Origin: Dendrobium chrysotoxum
Lineage: Eukaryota; Streptophyta; Magnoliopsida; Asparagales; Orchidaceae
DNA length: 64,000 nucleotides
Assembly (NCBI GenBank): GCA_019925795.1
Contig: CM034307.1
Coordinates: 14,095,197-14,159,196 of the forward strand
Direction: 5' to 3'
A program made the position numbers and the translations under genes. The stretch's first letter is position 1, and the number at the start of each line of letters is the position of its first letter. Of this stretch, positions 20,958-33,129 are shown piece by piece. The notes beneath the pieces are model-generated. The model had not been told where the DNA came from, ran no database searches, and worked only from the letters and a program-made list of their open reading frames with translations.

Positions 20958-22432
20958 AAATGATTCACTCAAATCAAAACAGTTAACTCTGGGTTGGGTA
21001 TATTATCGGCTACATGCATTTATTAATAAAGCTTTCTTGTGATGGACTTTGAAGGCCTAATATGAATGTATCAAACAAATACTTCGGTCGGCATTACGAT
21101 CGTGTATTCGTTCGAAGATTCAAGTCATGTCAAATCCACCTATTTGCCGACAAAGGATCGAGCTTGAATTAAAGTTCATTTCTTGACTCGCGTAGCATTC
21201 TTAAACGTCACGTGTTTGCATATATCATGCTCGTTGGGGCCCATGCGAGTATATACTTTTGCATGTACTTTGCATAATGTGTTTGTATAATGGTTATATG
21301 TATGTAATGTAGCTGATGTATATGACATCTGCCTGCTTGCATACACTCTTATTCTTTCATCTGTATGTTTACATGCTCATGTATGCACTTGTGTATTTAC
21401 ATGCATGCATGTATGTTAGCATATGCATTTACGCACTGCTTAATCCCGCTTGCATGATGTGTTTTATATTTTTGTAATGTGTATATGCATTGTTTTTAAT
21501 TATTATGAATATTTTTTTATAATTTATGTGTATATGCATGATGTGAATACATCAGTGTGCATTTCAATATATGGGGGTACTTTAGTAATATTCGAATATG
21601 ATTAATTGTGCAGAAGATGCATGAGCTTTCTTGAGAGGCCTGTGAACACCTTCTGTCCGCTCGTATGAATGTTGTGGATCTAGTAGCATTGTTTAACTCA
21701 TTTCATCTTCTGCATGTTATTTTCTCCGAATGTACCTCATAGGAGTATATCTCTGCTTACAAATGCACTGTACGAAGCATCAAGAGTCCTCCACCTTTTA
21801 TTTATAAAGGAGCTAATATATTCAGCGCGACGACCTGGCATTAGTAGTCTCCTGTTTCTATCTATCAGTAATCCACATTCTTCATTACAAACTCCCTGCT
21901 TCTACATGTAGGTGAGTTGTGGCACTGCGCTATGGGTTATTCATTACTTCTTGCAGACAAGGTGTCATGCTATACAAGTTTTATTGAATTGGTGTGTAGG
22001 TAGTACGCCATTAGCGGACATTCAAAAGTCGCATGCTATTGCATGTGGGTAGATTGTATTCAACGTATACATTCCAACACTACTTGTAGGTGGGATTGAT
22101 GTATATGCATCTAGAGTCTTATGTTGTTACCTGTGAGCATATGATATAAACATAACAGGAATTTAATCAAATGTAAATAACAACAATATAAACATTAATA
22201 AATAACATAAATTTTCATATTAAAGATAGAAAGGTACAAAACATATGATATATATAAAATTATAACATAAAGTATAATATGACTAGTATATAAAGCACCA
22301 CTCTAATCATCATAATGCATTAGGTCTCAAAGCCAAAACTCCAGTCATTTCATCACTATAACAATTCTTTACATAGAAAAGATTAAAAATAAGAGTAGTA
22401 TTTATGCACATATTAAAATACACAAAGAAAGG

Positions 22433-22436
<4 letters not shown>
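20958..22436. other. Unassigned AT-rich spacer with RY (TGCATG) words
   Basis: No coding support. From about 21190 to 21560 the words CATGCA, TGCATG and ATGCAT recur many times among long T/A tracts, as in the ACATGCATGCATGTATG run near 21400. No TIR, LTR edge or splice-consistent exon was recognised. Confidence 0.4.

Positions 22437-22518
<82 letters not shown>
22437..22518. repeat. Compound microsatellite (CT)n(AT)n
   Basis: About 16 CT units (22437-22468) run directly into about 25 AT units (to 22518). Likely polymorphic in length, and the AT part can form a cruciform. Confidence 0.98.
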
Positions 22519-22521
<3 letters not shown>

Positions 22522-23286
22522 GGGTTTTTCTTATTTTTAATTATTCTCATCCATAAGGTTTCAATCTATGACCATTAACCTTAAAGATATGAAATATTTA
22601 TTTATCCTGAATCCTTATGGCATCATTAAGATATATTCTGATAATAGTAAAATGGCCAGTCAATTCAGATTTAAGTTTTTCATGATAATATTTCTTCTTA
22701 TAATCAAAAAGCAAGACATCTTGACTAGGAGAAAATCCGTGATTGAAAACTCCACATGCATGTATCTTCTTCATCTCTATATTGTAGATTTTTTTATCTT
22801 TATAAACTTTATTTTTGAATTCATGAAGTTTATCAACTATTATAAAATTCTAGATGTTTAGAATAGATAAGGAATCTTCATTCTTTAAGCATACTTCTTT
22901 TTAGGATGAATGCTTTCATTTCTTTTCACCCATTGCTTTAAAAATCTAGAGGAATACACTGCCAAATACTACACTTAAGAAGGATTAATGTGGATAGAAA
23001 ATTACATGTTCAACTTACCCTTTTTATAAATTTCACAAGCCCAAAAACTCCAAAATTTAAATTTAAAACCGCTGCGGCACGTCCAAGCACAGCGGTGCTA
23101 TAAGCAGTGTTGCGGCGTTATATAACACCGTGGTGCTATCTTCACTCTCTCAATTTTTTTTTTAACTAATGACTACTACTGTTAAATTTAATCTACCAAT
23201 CAGACAATAAATTAAAAGTTGGGTTGCCTCCCATACTCCCATACAGCGCTAAGTTTATAATCTTCAGCCAGAATTGCTTAGATTTA
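22519..23286. other. Unassigned, probably decayed Ty3/gypsy sequence
   Basis: AT-rich with one GC-richer patch at 23065-23145 (GCTGCGGCACG... GTTGCGGCG... CCGTGGTGC), whose CCGC/GCGGTGC words recur at 24000-24410. Near 23222 'gggttgcctccc...agcgct' resembles a phrase common beside Athila-type gag genes. No ORF can be supported. Confidence 0.35.
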
Positions 23287-23880
23287 TCAATTTTGTTGTG
23301 GTACATTGTTACCAATCTTCAAATTATTATCACTTGGATCTTTTTCTTTTTCTTTTGTGTTAACTTCACTATTGCTTGCCAATGATCCAAGAGGTTTACT
23401 ACTGATTAAAATTGCAAGCTGACTTAATTGGGTTTTCAAATTTTTATTTATACCAGCTTGATTTTGCAACTGAGTTCCTAACTGCATCACTACATCTTTT
23501 AATGGTGATTTTTTACTTTCAAACTAATTACTTTGATTAAATCCCGGAGAATATACAAGTCTAGGATTAACAGTAAATTGTTGATGATTGTTTCCAATTT
23601 ACTCTTTGATTATTTTGACTAGAATTCCATTGACTATTCCCAGTAATATTATTTGACAAATTAATATTATGGTGGTTCCTCCAACCTGGATCATATGTAT
23701 TAGAGTGGGGATTATTTTATTTTCCAATCAAATTAATATTTCTAATCCCTTGCATATTATTATTTTCAATTAACTTTTGATCCTCCAATTGCATAGATAA
23801 TTTAGTTCTAAATTCTGCATTTTCTCCTTTTATTTTTAAGTTTATATGCTGAATCAAATAATAAAGTGATAGAGTAGAAT
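23287..23880 (-). pseudogene. Athila-like Ty3/gypsy gag remnant
   Basis: Minus-strand fragments in shifting frames include SNTYDPGWRNHHNINL near 23670-23715 and then KTQLSQLAILISSKPLGSLA near 23390-23440 with a following E/K/D tail. The P-G-W-R-N-H and 'Q-L-A...S...P-G-S-L' blocks are what I recall from the C-terminal part of Athila-type gag proteins. Several stops and frameshifts; no protease or pol follows. The fragment probably marks an old, separate insertion. Confidence 0.6.
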
Positions 23881-24514
23881 GTCAAACTCATGAGGAAGTA
23901 TGCTCACTCGCAACAAACTACTACTATTTACTCTTATTGCAATAATTATCCTACCGAAATAAAAATGATAATGGCACTGCAATGCCTTTAAAGTGAACTA
24001 GCACCTTAACGTTGGAACTTTTGCACTGCCACGATGCTCACTGATGTAGATCAATTATTTAGACATCAATTATTTAGTGAACAGTCGTGCCTTTTTACTA
24101 AGAAATCGTAGCCTTGGAAGGTACAACTCTAATGCCGTGGCATTGTAGACATTCAAGCGTTGTGGGGCCTAAGTAGCACCTAGGCATGAGAAATTAAGGC
24201 ACTGCAGCATTTTAAAACAGAGAATCTGGAGCTGTCAAGCTAACTTTCTCACGCCGCAGTGCTGATGAAGCTGCGACACTATCTGTGTTGTCGCCGTAGT
24301 GCTTGCAAATAGAGAACTCAGCGCCCTAATGTCAGAATTTGAGTGCCTCGGTGGTATTGAAAGAAGTGATGCGGCTTTGTTTCGTCAGATGTTGCGACAC
24401 TATTAACAACTTGGAATTGTCTTTCATTTTTTAGTTTTTTCTTCAAAAAAAACTAAAATAACATATTTTCACTAAAAATAAAATACATAAAATAATATGT
24501 AATTTACACTTATC
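23881..24514. other. Probable old LTR body, not resolved
   Basis: Contains repeated GC-rich words of the kind 'GCCGCAGTGCTG', 'TGCGACACTAT' and 'GCCGTGGCATTG' in otherwise AT-rich text (24000-24410). It lies between the Athila-like relic and the defined end of the Tekay-like LTR, so it may be the rest of that LTR. No second full-length copy is in the window for comparison. Confidence 0.35.
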
Positions 24515-24800
24515 CACACTTAAGAGGAAAAAAAATAAGATTCTTCCCTACCTCTGCTATAGTACATATTATAAATGAATAGTAATTAGATTTAAAACAT
24601 TGGGAAAAAATGCAAGTCAAAACTATTTCAATAACATTCACACATTTGCAAATTAGTATATGTTTTTATATATCAATTTGCTTCAATTAAGAGTAGAACA
24701 CATCAAAATGATTTTTTATGATTTTTGTGAAAGTTGATATTTGGGGTATAATTTAATTAAGAAAATTTATAATTTTTACTTAAAATTTTTTGATATTACA
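24515..24800 (-). repeat. 3' LTR (start of LTR) of the Tekay-like chromovirus
   Basis: On the element strand it begins TGTAATATCA at 24800, right after a purine tract. The same about 285 bp recurs at 39905-40157 and is completed at 42096-42131, which identifies those as pieces of the matching 5' LTR. The extent below 24515 is unclear. Confidence 0.75.
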
Positions 24801-24803
24801 ATT

Positions 24804-24816
24804 CTTCCCTCCTTGT
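24804..24816 (-). promoter_or_regulatory. Polypurine tract of the Tekay-like element
   Basis: The minus strand reads CAAGGAGGGAAG, ending four bases before the LTR start at 24800. It primes plus-strand DNA synthesis. The degenerate chromodomain text ends shortly before it. Confidence 0.65.
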
Positions 24817-24849
24817 TAGAATTTCATCCCTAAAATTCATCTATATACA

Positions 24850-25775
24850 TTTTCAAATAAATGAGGAAACTTTTATCGCATATCTACCTCTTTCTACCAT
24901 ATAACCTCTTTAATTGATCCATACTTTCATTTTACTTTCACGTGAGGAATTATTTTACTTCTCAATTCATGGTCATCAAACTCTAAAATCTTTTCAGATT
25001 CCTCCATAAATATAAAATTACTCTATATCCCAATTTCATCTTGAGGAACTCTGATTTTCATCTATAACTCATTTTTTGAGAATTAATATGTGAAATGTTA
25101 TGTACATCTGACATGTTATAGATAATGTTAATCTGCATACTACCTTTCTCACTCTTTCAATAATCTTAAATGGGCCAACATATATGGGATTGAATTTTTC
25201 ACATTGGCCAAATCTAAAAATGCCTTTCATTGGTTTAACTTTTAAGAAAATAATTATCCCACTTCAAATTATATTATTTTGTGTTTGGGGTCATAGTATT
25301 TCTATTATCGATCTTGAGTAACTTTTAATTTATCTCTAATAATTTTGACTTTTTTAGTGGCATGATCAACTAACTACGGACCCAATAGATATATTTCTCC
25401 AATTTCAACCCAACTTAGTAGAGTTATGCACTTTCTATCGTATAATGCCTCATTGGGCACCATCTGGATGCTAAACTGATAGCTATTACTATATGAAAAC
25501 TCTATCAATAGAATATGATCCTCATAGCTACCACCAAAATTTAGAATACACAATCTTATCTGATCTTCTAGTACTTAAATCAGTCTTTTTGATTGGCCAT
25601 CAAACTACAGATAAAATATTATAGTGAAATGCAATTTTCTGTCTAAAATTTCATGAATATTCTTCCATATCCTAGATGTAAAACAATCATCTCTTTTAGA
25701 TACAACAACCTTAGGAATTCTATATAATTTGATGATATCTTTCAAGAACTTTAGCTAATTTCTTACCAGAATCAG
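24850..25775 (-). pseudogene. Integrase core (C-terminal half) and chromodomain, Tekay-like
   Basis: Minus-strand pieces: RIPKVVVSKRDDCFTSRIW near 25670-25720 (second catalytic Asp region), SYEDHILLIEFSYSNSY near 25490-25540, MVPNEALYDRKC, then the integrase end block FRFGQCEKFNPIYVGPFKII near 25150-25210, and a decayed chromodomain with HELRSKIIPHVKVK near 24940-24980 and the end word PHLFEN. The zinc-binding N-terminus and the first catalytic Asp are absent because of the deletion near 25780. A chromodomain on integrase guides chromoviruses to heterochromatin. Many stops; not functional. Confidence 0.78.
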
Positions 25776-25794
25776 TCCAAGTAAAAATATTTTT

Positions 25795-26850
25795 CTAAAC
25801 TTTTATGATCAATGCAAATTTCATATCTCATGCCAGAAAAGTAATGTCTACAAATTTTTAAGGCAAAAATAATTACAACCACCTCTAAGTCATGTGTGGG
25901 ATAATTTTTTTCATGAGGTTTCAACTATTTGGAAGCATATGCAATCACCTTTTTTATATTAAAACATAACCAATACCTTTAAAGATGTGTCACTATATAA
26001 TTAGAATCCTCATAATTTCAAATAGAATTGTTAATATTGGTACAGTTCTTAAACACTTTTTTATTTCCAAAAAATTTTGCTCATATTCATCAGTCCATTC
26101 AAGTTTAACATCTTTTCATTGCAACCTGGATAAAGGCAAATCAATTTGAGAAAAATCCTTTACAAATCTTTTATAATAACATACTAAACCTAGAAAGCTT
26201 TTAATTTCAATCATATTAGTTAGTCTTGGCCACTCAATAATTACTTTCACCTTTTTTGGATCTATTGATATGCCTTCACCATTAATAATATGCTCCAAAA
26301 AAGAAAATTTTTTCTCAACCAAAACTCACTTTTAAAAAACTTAGCAAATAATGTGTGCTTCCTTAATAATCCCAAAATAATTCTCAGATAACTTGCATGC
26401 TCTTCATCATTCTTAGAAAAAACTAATATATCATCAATAAAAACAATAAAAATTTGATCAAGATAAGACCTGAAGATCCTATTCATCATATCCATAAATA
26501 TGGTCGAGACATTTGTCAATCCAAATAGCATAACCAAACATTCATAGTGCTCATACCTAGTACCTAATGTTGTCTTCTTAATATCACTTTCTTTCACTCT
26601 AAATTAATGATATCTAAATCTTAAATTGATTCTTGAAAATATAGAAGCACTTGCTAGCTGAACAAATAAATCATCAATCCTGGGAAGAGATTATGTATTT
26701 TCAATTGTCACCTTATTTAACACCCTGTAGTCAATGCAAAGCCACATCAAACCATCCTTCTTCTTAACAAATAATATCGGTGCACTCCAAGGAGATGTAT
26801 TATGCCTGATAAAGCCCTTTTCAATCAATTCTGATAATTGAATTTTAATT
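25795..26850 (-). pseudogene. Reverse transcriptase and partial RNase H, Tekay-like
   Basis: From 26850 down: ELIEKGFIRHNTSPWSAPIL, KKDGLMWLCIDYRVLNKVT, a stop, LPRIDDLFVQLASASIFSRI, a stop, then the open pieces 26262-26597 with MLFGLTNVSTIFMDMMNRIF and catalytic FIDDILVFSK, and 26116-26322 with FLEHIINGEGISIDPKKV and SFLGLVCYYKRFVKDFSQI. RNase H follows with GIGYVLI, VIAYASK and THDLEVVVIIFALK, ending at DHKSLEKYF near 25795 where the text jumps to integrase. Clear Ty3/gypsy RT. Tekay assignment is from overall pattern, not a search. Confidence 0.85.
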
Positions 26851-27119
26851 CTCGTAACTCTTTAGCTGTAATTCTTTAAAGTGTTTTTATTATTGAGTGT
26901 GTTTCTGGTTGAATATTTATTATAAACTCTACTTCTCTCTCTATAAGCAAACTGCCTAACTCCAAAAACTATCAATAAATTGATTCACCATAGGAATATA
27001 ATTTATATCATTAATTACTTTGTTAGCTTCTAACTTTACTAAGAAAATCAATTCATCAATTTTCATACATTTGGTCACCTGACTAGAATTAATTAAAGAT
27101 AAAATTACTCCTTTTCACA

Positions 27120-27300
27120 TTAAAAGTAAAGTACCCCATCTTCAAGAAAATAATATCCAACTCTTTTCTTCCAACATTCAATAGTAGAAAAATAATTTAT
27201 CGACCAATTCATACTCAAAATTACTTCAAACTCCACTAATGGTAGTACAATTATGTATGATCTGAATTTCCTTCCAAGTATCATAATATTAAATAAGGAT
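27120..27300 (-). pseudogene. Retropepsin (protease) remnant, Tekay-like
   Basis: Minus-strand translation gives VEFEVILSMNWSINYFSTIEC (about 27170-27235), matching the protease end block 'F-D-V-I-L-G-M-D-W-L' of gypsy elements with Gly to Ser and Asp to Asn changes. The catalytic D-T/S-G part is not clearly readable. Relic. Confidence 0.6.
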
Positions 27301-27639
27301 GAAGCACTTGTAATTTTATATCTCTAGCAGGTAACCTAATACTCATACTAGGAGTAAAAATGACAAATTCTAAGTATAATTTATCATAAAAAATATTGAT
27401 ATAAAAGAGTGTGATGCACCATAATAAAAAATTATATATCTCCAGCAAGTGACCTAATACTCATATTAGGAATAAAAATGACAGGTTCCAAGTATAATTT
27501 GTCATAAAAAACCTTGATAGAAAAGAGTGTGATGCACCATAATAATAATAATAAAAACTCTAGCAGATAAATTTGAAGTAATGATCATACCTATCACCAC
27601 TTTTGAAGATTCCTTAACTTCTTGAAAGGTTAAAGTAAA

Positions 27640-28853
27640 AAACATAAGCTAAAGCTGATCTCACAATTTCTCCATATGTTTATTCTTTTATCTTCAAAGC
27701 TAGTTTGTTCAATTATGTCTTAGCACCTCTATACTTCTTTGTCGTCTAAACACCTTTTAGTTATTTGGCTCTCTGAGCATTTTTGGATAATGTCTCTTAG
27801 TATGGCCTAGCTCTCCATATAGATAACACTTCTAAATTCAGTAGACATTTGTCTAAATGTGAATTTCCATAATTAACACAAGCTGGTATCAAATGGGACA
27901 CTCCATACTACTATTATTGACCTTGAATTATTTTTTTCTTTTTAAAGTAATAACTTTTAATGCCAAATAGCCTCTTCTTACTGCTAGCCTCCCAATTCTT
28001 CCTTTCCATTTCCATATCATTCTCTAGAAGTCTAGCGCTCTTAACTAGCTTAGTAAAATGTTTAATGTATGAGGGAATTAGATGTTGTCTCACTGAATCT
28101 ATGAGGCATTTTAAAAAATTATAACATCTCTTAATAAGAGTACTAATAAGCTATGAAACATATCTTAACAAAGATGTAAACTCTACCTCATATTGAATAA
28201 TAATCTTGGATCCTTAAGTTAGATTCATAAAACTCACATGCATTATCTATCTTATTGAAAGAGGGACATACTAATCTTTAAAAACTTGTTCAAATTATTC
28301 CCAGGTAATTAGCTCCTCAAATTTACCCACAAATTTTTTAAGTGATGTCCTCTCCATCATCATTATGCCTTACCTTTCAGCATAAAAATTGCTAGGGATA
28401 CTCATCTGTCACTAGGACATTTCATCCCATTCAAAGTCTTTTCCATTATGATTATCCAATTCTTAGCAGCTCTAATGTTGACTCCTCCTTTAAATAAAGA
28501 TGGCTTTAAACATTAAAAGAGCTGTAATGCTTGTCTAACTTCACACTGATATGGGCACCTATATTTGTACCTTCACTACTACTTAGAGTTGTAAGTGTGA
28601 CTAGAATAGCTATTGGTGGTACACTAGGCACTACAGGTTCTATAAAAGACTACAACTTATTCATCATTTGCATCATCATTCTCATCATTAGCATTTGCAT
28701 CATAATCCCTTACATCATACTTGAAGGATTATGCACCACTAGCACATTTTTTGCTCTGAGTTTACTTCCCTCAGTTATATTTTTAAGACATTCAGGTGTT
28801 CTGCTAGGTTGAGTTGACTGGCCATTAGTTTGTTCAGGTGCCCTTTCAGCCAT
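27640..28853 (-). pseudogene. Gag remnant with broken zinc knuckle, Tekay-like
   Basis: The likely old start is the ATG at 28851-28853 (MAERAPEQTNGQ...). The body is broken by stops and frameshifts. Near 27784-27826 the CCHC knuckle is still visible as CYLYGELGHTKRHY: the second and last Cys codons (TGT) read TAT, a G-to-A change on the element strand. Gag would package element RNA; this one is dead. Confidence 0.65.
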
Positions 28854-29820
28854 TTTATTTAAAAATTTATTCTATCAAAAATATACATTTATATAACCAT
28901 ATACACATATTAATACTTTTCAATTTATATGCTAAATATAACCAGAGTCAAGGTTTAGACTCACCACTAACTTAAGGAGATAACTCCCACCTAAGCTCTA
29001 TAGTAATTCTATCCGATTCAATTCTCTTTCTTAAAAATAATAAATCGAATTAAGATTTTATAATTAAATACTCATAATCTTAATTCTTACTCTAAAATCA
29101 CTTTTGTCATACCCCCCACTACCTCCTTCTAAATAACATAGGATGCAACAGAGAAAATCATGTAATTCCTCAATATTCAAAACTTATAATCTTTCCAAAA
29201 GAATCCACATTACATTTCACCATATTATTATGTAAAACAAAAGCATTCAAAAGATTCCCTTTATATCATATGCATATAATTACAAAGCAGCTAACAACTC
29301 AAGAATATTATAAAAACAAACACCCCATGTACCTCTGCTTAGGACTCATATTACACAGCCATACAACAAAACATACATTCTAAATTAGCTAGAGTTTACT
29401 GAACTTCCAACTTTTCCTTACATTTTCTTGTAACAACAATCATAATAAAAATTCGGTGAGCTATGAGGCTTAGAAAAATAAGCAATTCTAATACATAATT
29501 CAATGAAAATAATTTAGTAAAAAATCTGAATGTCTTCATAAATAAACTAAATGTATAATTTGTAAAACAAATTAAAGTATATACATGCTCATATGACTAA
29601 TAAGAACAGAAGGTTTGTTATAGTGTCATAAAAAAACTAATATCATTTAATTTAATTATTTAATCAAAACACTTTGAATTTACACATATAACTACTTTAT
29701 TTAGTATTTATACTTCTTTTCATCTCTCATTTCATTTGAAGCCTATGAATATGTCATGCTTATATATTTAAGTTTCTTTCCATCATTATGACATAAATTT
29801 AGCCTCTATAGCTTTATAAT
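28854..29820 (-). other. 5' UTR and part of 5' LTR of the Tekay-like element
   Basis: AT-rich, no ORF. A phrase 'ttttgtcataccccccac' near 29106 looks like an LTR part. No primer site could be found between the gag start and this stretch, so the UTR/LTR boundary is unresolved. It is cut at 29820 by the Tat-like element. Confidence 0.45.
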
Positions 29821-30812
29821 TGATACATCACAAACAAATTTTCTTGATCAGGCACAAATCTTGAAGCAAAATCAAGTTGGAAGCTTCAAAAATTAAAATT
29901 GAGACGATCCGAACTCTGATTTCTGCAAACTTATAGTCAAACTGAGCGTCTTGGAAACACGAACCCAATGACACCAAAATCGACCAATCTGAGCCCAAAT
30001 GAGTCTAAATCAAAGACTCGAAGCACTTTTGGAAGGATCAAACCACAATTTAGGTTACCAAAAGGTCTCCAATCGTGGCATGCTTATAGTCGAATCGAGC
30101 GGCTTGACAAGACGAATCTAACAAGCCTAAAATCATCAAATTTTGATATCATTAAGATAGTCAAAGGTCTATTGAATGGTGCATGATCGCAGGAATCAAG
30201 ATTAGTCGTCCATCCGAACCACTCCCAATTTATCCTTGATCTTCCACTTATTTACAAGCCATGCCACTCAAGAATTCTATAAAAGGGGGATCAGAGCCAA
30301 GAGAGAAGAAGGAAGAAAAGGAAGAAAGCTCCAACCGCCTAGCTCCTCTTCGACCACTGCCGGAGTTCTATCGAACAACCATCGGGTTCTGCCGCACCAC
30401 CGCCGGACCACCAAGGGATGCTGGAGTTCTGTCAAACCACCACCAAACCATCAAAGGACGTCGAAGTGCCACCCGAAGCCGGAGTGCCCCCTTTACGCTG
30501 AAGCGCTACTACCGGACCACCGCCTGACACCGAAGTGTTGCTGGACCACCACCTGATGTTGGAGTGACATTAGACTTTTGCAAAACTTTCAGTTGACATT
30601 TATAATCTGGTCGTCTTCAAGGACGAGTCAGACCATTATACTTTACTCAACTTGTAGTGGAATCATTTTCAATTAGGCTAAGCCCCATGATTTTTTTTCT
30701 TTCCCGGGTTTTCCACGTAAAAAATATTATTTTCTCTGTGTGTGAGCTAGATATTCGTGCAACACTAAGACGTATAATTATAACTCTATCATCGCATATA
30801 TTTTAGCCCACA
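29821..30812 (+). repeat. 5' LTR of the Tat-like element
   Basis: Starts TGATACATCACAAAC and ends ...CCCACA. About 860 bp align with 38353-39215 (same order, scattered substitutions and small indels), after which only this copy continues. A 'CCACC/CACCACCG'-rich segment at 30340-30560 gives long proline-rich frames that are not genes. Confidence 0.87.
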
Positions 30813-30816
30813 ATAG

Positions 30817-30837
30817 TTTGGGACCATCTATGAGAAC
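30817..30837 (+). promoter_or_regulatory. Degenerate primer binding site, Tat-like element
   Basis: TTTGGGACCATCTATGAGAA resembles the TTTGGCGCCGTCTGTGGGAA phrase typical downstream of Tat-type LTRs, with several C/G to T/A changes. Position immediately after the LTR supports it. Confidence 0.6.
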
Positions 30838-30867
30838 GACAGTCCCATAATATTAATCATTACTTCA

Positions 30868-32500
30868 ATGGCCAACAGGCGTAGCAATCGCCACTAAGGA
30901 GCCTCTCGCTCTAACTCTCACCAGTCTAGGAATCAGTCCCTGAATCAAGGACGCCAGGCATCTGCCTCTTTTCACCCTTGTGTGTAAAACTCTATTGGAG
31001 AAGGGATATCAGGACCATCTATGGAAGATCGCATCCAAAAATAGAGGAATCTCAAAAGGAGATCCTTCAACTCCTGTAAGGAGACCGACAACCAATGCTA
31101 GTAGAGCTTGAGGAGGTTCATCTTCCTCAAGATCCATCACTGGCCAAAGGTGTTCAACCCGAACATGTTCAGGTAGACATCCCTATCCTTCAAACAAGGG
31201 GTCATCCTCAAACACAAAAAGACATTGACCTTGCCAACACTGTTAGCTCTACCCATCCTTTTCACCCCAGTCAGTTAGTCTGCATTTTGTCCGATATTCC
31301 TGAGGACATAGCCCAACCTAACATTACTGACCTCCTGTGTAATGTCCTACATCATGAACTGAGGTAGTTGGTCCAAGAAAAGTTCTCCAACAGAGGTGGA
31401 AGATAATCTCTCCATCAGTGAGACTTTCAGGAGACCTCACCATTGATGGAAGCCATCCATTATCACCACATTCCTGTAGGGTTCAAACTACCGAGCATTG
31501 ATTCTTATGATAGGACATCCGATCCCTATGAGCACATCGATTACTACAAAACCATTATGCATATTTAGAGAGCCTCAGATGCGCTCCTCTGTCAAGTGTT
31601 TCCTGCTACCCTTAAAGGGCAGGCTCGAACATGATTCTACTCGCTTCCCACCGAAACCATCTCCAAGTTCATTAAATTGGTCAAAGTGTTTGTTGAATAA
31701 TTTATTGTCAACTGAAGGATGGATAAAGATTCTTCCCACCTCTCAGAAATTCGAAAAAATAAAAATGAGTCCCTTAAAAAATACTTTCATAGATTTTCTG
31801 CGAAGGCTCGACAAATTCCAGTGGTGGATCCTGAACTACTTAGAGGAGTTTTTCTTTGAGGATTTCATCCTAGACCTTTTTATTCAACACTTATGTGAGA
31901 TACAGTCCATTCATATGCTGACTTAATTTATTGTGTGGAGGCCGAGAGCTTGACAAATAAGACTATAAATGCTCATAAGAAGTAATTTGAGCAAATAATC
32001 GAAAAACATAAAAATGCGCCAAGGATGGATGTATCATCATCACAACGGAAGAAGTAAGGAAACTATAACTTGCCCCCTCGACCCTCACAAAAATAATGAG
32101 AGCCTCATCAAGAGGAGTATATGCCGCTTAATGTATCTCTGGCCAACGTGTTGATGGCCATCTGGGATCAAGAGAATGTAAATTGGCTGAATCCTTTGAA
32201 GTCAAATGTAGGAAATTAGGAGCAATATTGTCACTTCCACCGTAGTCAGGGACACACAACTAAAGCTTATAGACAACTCAAGGAAGAGATTGATAGGTTG
32301 ATCCGATAAGGATATCTTCGATAATTTGTCCAAAACACACTTGCTTGGGATGAAACTGGTCTTGCTGGGGGGCAGAATCAACAACAAAGGCAACCATCAA
32401 ATAATCGTCAAATAATTGGAGAGATTGAAACTATTGCTGGGGGCCCCTCAATACCCAATCAAGTCTTAATTACAACTAGGAAGGACTTATGTAAAAGAAG
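30868..32500 (+). pseudogene. Tat-like gag remnant
   Basis: The probable start ATG at 30868 (MANRRSNRH) is followed after nine codons by TAA. Downstream, frames alternate but the gag domain is readable: YDRTSDPYEHIDYYKTIM near 31505-31558, VFPATLKGQART near 31598-31633 followed by a stop, KDSSHLSEIRKNKNESLKKY near 31720-31780. The region after 32000 is too decayed to place a zinc knuckle. Confidence 0.7.
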
Positions 32501-32559
32501 TATCCTGTTGACTACTCTATTACTTTTGATGATATTGATCTAGACAGAATTCAGAGCCC

Positions 32560-33129
32560 TCATCAGGATCCACTTGTAATTATCGTGGGAATTGATGACC
32601 CATGCTTCGATGTCAAAAGAATCTTAGTTGACAATGGGAGCTCGGTGGATGTCCTATTTTACTCCACCTTTCTTAGTATGGGCTTGGTTAGGGAAAAGCT
32701 CTAGCTGTTGCAGGACCACTATATGGGTTTGACAACCGATCCATATGGGTAGAAGGACCAATCAGCCTCCCAATTATGCTAGGAGAATTTTCACAACACG
32801 CTACACATTCAGTCCAATTCATTATAGTGAAGTCAGAATTGGCTTATAACGCTATCTTTGGAAGACCACTCCAGGAGATCTTTGGAATTATTGCCTCCAT
32901 CTCACACCTTAAACTAAAGTTTCTCACCCCGATGGGAGTTGGTATAGTGCGTAGATATCAACAAGCAGCTCAGTCGTGCTATCTTAGACAAGCTCAAGCA
33001 CGCCCATCAGTTACCCTAAGCATTGAGGATTTTGATCTACGGAACATAGACATCCCTCAGAAGGCTTCTCCTATAGATGATCTTGATTGTGTCTCTCTGT
33101 CAGATGAGCATCCTACCAGAATGGTATAG
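32560..33129 (+). pseudogene. Tat-like aspartic protease region
   Basis: One frame reads IIVGIDDPCFDVKRILVDNG then SSVDVLFYSTF at about 32580-32665, the Tat-type protease active-site block. After stops near 32700-32750 another frame gives FIIVKSELAYNAIFGRP near 32818-32868 and MGVGIVRRYQQAAQSCYL, the conserved end of this region. Broken by several stops. Confidence 0.7.

Larger units (their letters stand above)
24801..29820 (-). mobile_element. Tekay/Del-like Ty3/gypsy chromovirus, internal region (decayed)
   Basis: Minus-strand order from 28853 down: gag with a broken zinc knuckle, protease, RT, part of RNase H, part of integrase, chromodomain, polypurine tract, 3' LTR. The text matches Tekay-clade blocks remembered for RT (LPRIDDLF; YGHYE/FLVM-type). 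Stops occur every 20-100 codons, and a deletion near 25780 removed the RNase H end and integrase N-terminus. The 5' LTR is scattered beyond a Tat-like insertion. Confidence 0.82.

Noticed and set aside
22568..22861. 97-codon ORF next to the microsatellite
   Set aside because: AT-driven composition (F, I, K, Y rich), no domain, no upstream or downstream partner.
30236..30556. Proline/histidine-rich ORFs in the Tat-like LTR
   Set aside because: Result of CCACC-type repeats in the LTR; the matching frame in the other LTR diverges.
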